A stretch of 10,533 nt of DNA from UBA1367 sp040268355 (lineage in GTDB: Bacteria; Actinomycetota; Coriobacteriia; Coriobacteriales; Atopobiaceae), in NCBI GenBank assembly GCA_040268355.1, contig JAWRIT010000073.1, positions 1 through 10,533 on the forward strand, read 5' to 3'. The first letter of the stretch is position 1, and every line of letters starts with the position of its first letter. The notes under the pieces are model-generated. The model had not been told where the DNA came from. It ran no database searches and saw only the letters and a program-made list of their open reading frames with translations. Below are positions 6,796 to 10,533 of the stretch, piece by piece. A program made the position numbers and the translations under genes.

Positions 6796-7887
6796 ATGAG
6801 CAGAGTCTATAACTTCTCGGCAGGACCAGCGGTGCTTCCCGAAGCGGTGCTTCAGGAGGCCGCGAACGAGATGCTCGACTACCGCGGCAGCGGCATGAGC
6901 GTCAACGAGATGAGCCATCGCTCCGCGCTGTTCCAGTCCATCCTCGACGAGGCGGAGGCGGACCTTCGGGAGCTTATGGGCATCCCCGACTCCTACCAGG
7001 TGCTCTTTTTGCAGGGCGGGGCCTCGCAGCAGTTCTCCGCCATCCCTCTGAACCTGTGTGCGCTGCCCGGTGCCCACCGCAAGGCCGACTACATCGTTAC
7101 CGGCCAGTGGGCCAAGAAGGCCTATCAGGAGGCGAGCCGCTTCATCGACGCACAGGCCATCGCCTCGAGCGCCGACAAGACCTTCTCCTACATCCCCGAC
7201 TGCTCCGACTTGCCCGTTCGCGATGACGCCGACTACGTCTACATCTGCGAGAACAACACCATCTACGGCACTGTCTACCACGAGCTCCCCAACACCAAGG
7301 GCAAGCTGCTCGTCTCTGACGTCAGCTCGATGCTGCTCTCCCAGCCCCTCGACGTCACCAACTACGGCGTCATCTACGGCGGCGTGCAGAAGAACGTCGG
7401 CCCGGCGGGTTTGGTCATCAGCGTGATCCGCGAGGACCTCATTCCCGGCGAGGACATCGCCGGCGTCCCCACCATGCTGCAGTGGAAGACCCAAGCGGAC
7501 GCCGGATCGCTCTACAACACGCCCAACTGCTGGGCCATCTATATTTGCGGCAAGGTCTTCAAGTGGCTCGCCGCCCAGGGTGGGCTCGCCGGCATCCACG
7601 AGCTCAACCAGGCCAAGGCGAAGCTCCTCTACGACTTCCTCGACGAGTCGGAGCTGTTCCAGGCGACCGTCGAGCCAAAGGACCGCTCGCTCATGAACGT
7701 GCCCTTCGTCACCGGCAGCGCCGAGCTTGACGCCGAGTTCGTCAAGACGGCCGCGGCGGCGGGCCTGGAGAACCTGAAGGGTCACCGCAGCGTGGGCGGC
7801 ATGCGCGCCTCCATCTACAACGCGATGCCCGCAGAGGGCGTCGAGGCGCTCGTCGCCTTCATGAAGGACTTCGAGGCTGCCCACTAG
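6796..7887 (+). CDS. serC: Phosphoserine aminotransferase
   Basis: A 363-residue PLP-dependent aminotransferase of the SerC family, essentially the same length as the E. coli enzyme (362). It converts 3-phosphohydroxypyruvate and glutamate to O-phosphoserine and 2-oxoglutarate, the second step of serine synthesis in the cytoplasm. Landmarks are YNFSAGPAVLP (5-15), the phosphate-binding QGGASQQF (73-80), the PLP-ring aspartate D175 in VSDVSS, the Schiff-base lysine K199 in GGVQKNVGPAG, NTPNCWAIY (241-249), and the substrate-binding GHRSVGGMRASIYNA (329-343). SerC also works in the DXP-dependent pyridoxal phosphate route in some bacteria, but nothing here indicates that. It is the first gene of a cluster with two phosphoglycerate dehydrogenases and is separated from the first by 65 bp, so co-transcription is likely. 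The start was chosen by the SD and by fit to the family. Confidence 0.97.
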   Translation: MSRVYNFSAGPAVLPEAVLQEAANEMLDYRGSGMSVNEMSHRSALFQSILDEAEADLRELMGIPDSYQVLFLQGGASQQFSAIPLNLCALPGAHRKADYIVTGQWAKKAYQEASRFIDAQAIASSADKTFSYIPDCSDLPVRDDADYVYICENNTIYGTVYHELPNTKGKLLVSDVSSMLLSQPLDVTNYGVIYGGVQKNVGPAGLVISVIREDLIPGEDIAGVPTMLQWKTQADAGSLYNTPNCWAIYICGKVFKWLAAQGGLAGIHELNQAKAKLLYDFLDESELFQATVEPKDRSLMNVPFVTGSAELDAEFVKTAAAAGLENLKGHRSVGGMRASIYNAMPAEGVEALVAFMKDFEAAH

Positions 7888-7888
7888 G

Positions 7889-7916
7889 CGACGCCCGCGA
7901 ACCGACGCCCGCGAAC
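7889..7916. repeat. Tandem 14-bp repeat between serC and the first serA
   Basis: The unit CGACGCCCGCGAAC occurs twice in direct succession (7889-7902 and 7903-7916), beginning 2 bp after the serC stop. It is followed by a GC-rich stretch in which GCCGGC is repeated. It may be a slippage product, or could affect transcription or message stability between the two genes. Confidence 0.6.
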
Positions 7917-7940
7917 CACGATCGGCCGGCCAGCCGGCGC

Positions 7941-7947
7941 AAAGGAG
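7941..7947 (+). promoter_or_regulatory. Strong ribosome binding site of the first serA
   Basis: AAAGGAG lies 5 nt before the ATG at 7953. It is stronger than the signal before the second paralogue (GAAGGG at 9265-9270, 7 nt from the ATG), suggesting the first is translated more efficiently. Confidence 0.7.
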
Positions 7948-7952
7948 CTCCC

Positions 7953-9119
7953 ATGTACCAGGTCCACTGCCTCAACAACATCGCCAAGGTCGGCACCGAC
8001 CGGCTGGGCGCGAACTGTGCCCTCACCGACGACATCGACGCGGCCCATGCCATCCTGGTCCGCTCGGCCAGCCTGCACGACCTTGACTTCTCCGACCAGC
8101 TGCTGGCCATCGCGCGGGCGGGAGCCGGCGTGAACAACATCCCGCTGGATCGCTGCGCGGAGCGAGGCATCGTCGTGTTCAACACGCCGGGCGCCAACGC
8201 CAACGGCGTCAAGGAGATGGTCATCGCCGGCATGCTGCTGGCCGCGCGCGATATTGTGGGCGGCATCGAGTGGGTCGACGAGAACTCCGACGACCCCAAG
8301 GTGGGCGCACAGGCCGAGAAGGTCAAGAAGGACTTCGCGGGCACCGAGCTCGCCGGCAAGAACCTGGGCGTCATCGGGCTCGGCGCCATCGGGGCCATGG
8401 TCGCCAATGCGGGGCGCAGTCTGGGCATGCACGTCTATGGCTACGACCCCTACCTCTCGGTCAAGTACGCCTGGAGCCTGGACCGCCACGTCCGCCACGT
8501 GCAGAACCTCGCGGAGATCTGGGCCAACTGCGACTACATCACCATCCACGTCCCTGCGACCGACAAGACGCGCGGGATGATCGGGCGCGACGAGATCGCT
8601 GCCATGAAGGACGGCGCCGTGGTGCTCAACTACGCCCGGGACGCCCTCGTGGACGAGCGCGCGATGGCCGAGGCCCTGCAGGAGGGGCACATCCGCCGCT
8701 ACATGACGGACTTCGCCAACTCGGTGACCACGCAGATGGCCCGCGCCACCGTGACGCCCCACCTGGGGGCCTCCACCAAGGAGGCCGAGGACAACTGCTC
8801 CGTCATGGCCGCCGAGGAGCTGCGTGACTACCTGGAGTGTGGCAACATCTCCAACTCGGTCAACTACCCCGGCGTGGACATGGGCCCCATGGAGGGGGCC
8901 ATGCGCCTGGCGGTCTTCCACCTGAACGTTCCCACCATGATCGGCCAGATCACGCAGGTGGTCTCGAACGCGGGCGTCAACATCGAGAACATGACCGACA
9001 AGAGCCGGGGTGACTACGCCTACTGCCTGCTCGAGCTGGGCTCCGAGCTGCCGAGTGACGCCGTCGAGCAGCTGCGAGGCATCGACGGCATCTACCGAGT
9101 TCGCACCATCTGCGCCTAG
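7953..9119 (+). CDS. serA: D-3-phosphoglycerate dehydrogenase, first of two tandem paralogues
   Basis: A 388-residue NAD-dependent D-2-hydroxyacid dehydrogenase of the short, ACT-containing type. It oxidises 3-phosphoglycerate to 3-phosphohydroxypyruvate, which SerC (encoded just upstream) uses. The substrate-binding loop is RAGAGVNNIPLDRC (55-68). The NAD-binding Rossmann motif is GLGAIG (142-147), with the acidic D165 in YDPY indicating preference for NAD over NADP. The catalytic arginine is R229 in LNYARD and the catalytic histidine is H270 in TPHLGAS. The usual DVFxxEP segment carrying the catalytic glutamate is replaced by TDFANS (252-257), as I recall for this clade. The C-terminal ACT domain (about 318-388, LNVPTMIGQ and GVNIENM) suggests control by serine or another amino acid. 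E. coli SerA is about 410 residues. It shares about 63% identity with the next gene. This copy is the better candidate for the main enzyme because it has the stronger SD and the conventional TPH motif. Confidence 0.93.
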   Translation: MYQVHCLNNIAKVGTDRLGANCALTDDIDAAHAILVRSASLHDLDFSDQLLAIARAGAGVNNIPLDRCAERGIVVFNTPGANANGVKEMVIAGMLLAARDIVGGIEWVDENSDDPKVGAQAEKVKKDFAGTELAGKNLGVIGLGAIGAMVANAGRSLGMHVYGYDPYLSVKYAWSLDRHVRHVQNLAEIWANCDYITIHVPATDKTRGMIGRDEIAAMKDGAVVLNYARDALVDERAMAEALQEGHIRRYMTDFANSVTTQMARATVTPHLGASTKEAEDNCSVMAAEELRDYLECGNISNSVNYPGVDMGPMEGAMRLAVFHLNVPTMIGQITQVVSNAGVNIENMTDKSRGDYAYCLLELGSELPSDAVEQLRGIDGIYRVRTICA

Positions 9120-9277
9120 TCGCCGAAACTGTCGCCAGCGAGCCCCCGAGCATGAAGCCGCCGGAAGGCACGCGCAGGACAAGGGCCGCGTCCCATTCGG
9201 GCCTGACGGGGCCACAGGCGTCGCCGACCGCGCTCCCATGACCGGATAGACCACCACCATCGCCGAAGGGTTTTGCC
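9120..9277. other. Gap between the two serA paralogues
   Basis: The 158-bp gap is longer than expected between co-translated genes. I see no convincing promoter, no terminator with a T run and no small ORF with an SD. The only landmark is the weak GAAGGG before the downstream ATG. It could hold a promoter of unfamiliar type, or be residual sequence from the duplication. Confidence 0.4.
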
Positions 9278-10459
9278 ATGTACCGTGTGCACTGCATGAA
9301 CAACATCTCGCAGTCTGGGCTCGACAAGCTCTACCAGAGCTTCTCCCCCGCCAAGCGGCTTGAGGACGCGGATGCGGCCATCGTGCGCAGCACCAACCTG
9401 CATGGAGTGGACCTGCCCGAGGGGCTGCTCGCCATCGCGCGGGCGGGGGCCGGTGTCAACAACATCCCGCTGGAGCGCTGCGCCGAGCAGGGCACCGTGG
9501 TCTTCAACACCCCCGGAGCGAACGCCAACGCCGTCAAGGAGCTGGTCGTGGCAGGCATGCTCATGGCCTCGCGCGACATCATGGGAAGCGCCCAGTGGGT
9601 GAGCGAGCATCGCGACGACGAGCGTGTGTCCACAAATGCCGAGGCCGTCAAGAACCAGTTCGGTGGCACGGAGATCGCCGGCAAGACGCTCGGCGTCATC
9701 GGGCTGGGCGCCATCGGCGCGATGGTCGCCAACGCCGGACGCCGGCTGGGCATGCACGTGCTGGGCTTTGACCCCTATCTCTCCATCACGGCCGCCTGGA
9801 GCCTCGACCACCACGTGCACTACGTACGGCGCATGGCCGACATCATTGAGAACGCCGATTACATCTCCATCCATGTCCCCGCCACCGACCAGACGCGCTC
9901 GATGATTGGGCGCGACCAGATCGCCCAGGCGAAGGACGGGGTCGTCTTCCTCAACTTCGCGCGCGACGTGCTGGTGGACGAGCAGGCCATGGCCCGCGCC
10001 CTTGCGAGCGGCCACGTGCGCTGCTACGTCACCGACTTCGCCAACCCCACGACGACCCACATGAAGGGGGCCATCGTGCTCTCGCATCTGGGAGCCTCGA
10101 CCAAGGAGGCGGAGGCCAACTGCGCGGCCATGGCGGTCGACCAGCTGCAGGAGTACCTGCTGGAGGGCAACGTCATCAACTCGGTGAACTTTGGCAACGT
10201 GGACCTTGGGCCCATCCAGACCGACGAGCGTATCGTCGTACTGCACCGCAACATACCCAACATGATCGGCCAGTTCTCGGGCATCATCGCCGACGGCGGC
10301 CTCAACATCGAGAACATGGCGAACAAGCGACGGGGCGACAACGCCACCACGCTCATCGAGACGAGCGGCACCTGGGAGAACCGCGTCATCAAGCGCATCT
10401 CGGCCGTGGAGGGCGTCTACCGGGCACGGGTGGTCACGCCCCAGCGCACGACGCGCTGA
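9278..10459 (+). CDS. SerA-family D-2-hydroxyacid dehydrogenase, second tandem paralogue
   Basis: A 393-residue protein that aligns without gaps to the preceding gene over the first 360 residues (227 identities by hand count). The substrate loop RAGAGVNNIPLERC (55-68), the Rossmann motif GLGAIG (142-147), D165, the catalytic R229 in LNFARD and H270 are all kept, so it is probably an active NAD-dependent dehydrogenase on 3-phosphoglycerate or a close analogue. It differs at points that matter: the residues before the catalytic histidine are LSH instead of TPH, the ACT-domain strand is GDNATTLIETSG instead of GDYAYCLLELGS, residues 21-30 share nothing with the other copy, and the C terminus is 5 residues longer. 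The SD is weaker. It could be a second isozyme with different feedback control, a partner in a mixed oligomer, or an enzyme for another hydroxyacid. Family call is secure; substrate is uncertain, so the serA symbol is left off. Confidence 0.9.
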   Translation: MYRVHCMNNISQSGLDKLYQSFSPAKRLEDADAAIVRSTNLHGVDLPEGLLAIARAGAGVNNIPLERCAEQGTVVFNTPGANANAVKELVVAGMLMASRDIMGSAQWVSEHRDDERVSTNAEAVKNQFGGTEIAGKTLGVIGLGAIGAMVANAGRRLGMHVLGFDPYLSITAAWSLDHHVHYVRRMADIIENADYISIHVPATDQTRSMIGRDQIAQAKDGVVFLNFARDVLVDEQAMARALASGHVRCYVTDFANPTTTHMKGAIVLSHLGASTKEAEANCAAMAVDQLQEYLLEGNVINSVNFGNVDLGPIQTDERIVVLHRNIPNMIGQFSGIIADGGLNIENMANKRRGDNATTLIETSGTWENRVIKRISAVEGVYRARVVTPQRTTR

Positions 10460-10515
10460 GGGAGCGGCTGGAGCGCACCGCCGGACACGTGGCGTAAGGG
10501 ATTCGAGCGCACACG

Positions 10516-10533
10516 TACAGAAAAGCCCCGGGG
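10516..10533 (+). terminator. Possible left arm of a terminator cut by the window end
   Basis: The last bases read AGAAAAGCCCCGGGG, an A-rich run leading into a strong GC block 57 nt or more after the second serA-type gene. This is how the left half of a bidirectional intrinsic terminator often looks, but the right arm and T run would lie beyond the window, so it cannot be confirmed. Confidence 0.25.

Noticed and set aside
9120..9277. A small ORF or degraded gene between the serA paralogues
   Set aside because: The open stretch there is the out-of-frame continuation of a shadow frame from the first serA, without its own SD or recognisable sequence.
6700..10246. Long minus-strand open frames opposite serC and both serA genes
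   Set aside because: They repeat similar low-complexity patterns opposite the two paralogues because the paralogues themselves are similar; no family signature is seen.

Overview
The window is GC-rich bacterial DNA with strong G/C preference at third codon positions and Shine-Dalgarno-type starts. It carries six clear genes: one on the minus strand at the left end, then five on the plus strand. The codon style, the short ACT-containing type of phosphoglycerate dehydrogenase and the envelope genes suit a high-GC Gram-positive, plausibly a coriobacterial actinobacterium (Olsenella/Atopobium/Collinsella-like). That placement is an inference from style; no rRNA or other marker gene is present.

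Left part (1-4934): a CPBP-family intramembrane protease (166-1293, minus) is divergently arranged with a two-gene envelope unit across a 327-bp gap. The unit is a large multi-spanning LTA-synthase/phosphoglycerol-transferase-type enzyme (1621-3804) followed after 5 bp by a glycoside hydrolase family 5 protein of the exo-1,3-beta-glucanase type that has no export signal (3810-4934).

Middle (4935-6548): a membrane-anchored YkuD L,D-transpeptidase (5070-6548) has its own likely promoter and a strong SD that fixes a GTG start. With the LTA-synthase-like gene it makes this half of the window a cell-envelope assembly region: extracytoplasmic phosphoglycerol polymer on one side and 3-3 peptidoglycan cross-linking on the other.

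Right part (6549-10533): a serine-biosynthesis cluster, serC (phosphoserine aminotransferase, 6796-7887) followed by two tandem serA-type 3-phosphoglycerate dehydrogenase paralogues (7953-9119 and 9278-10459). The paralogues are about 63% identical and align without gaps over their first 360 residues, so they look like a tandem duplication. SerA oxidises 3-phosphoglycerate to 3-phosphohydroxypyruvate and SerC aminates it to O-phosphoserine. No serB phosphatase is in the window.

I found no CRISPR array, insertion sequence, phage gene, rRNA or tRNA. The content is mostly housekeeping. The points most worth a second look are the serA duplication with paralogue-specific changes next to a catalytic residue and in the ACT domain, and the tight pairing of an LTA-synthase-like enzyme with an apparently cytoplasmic GH5 hydrolase.
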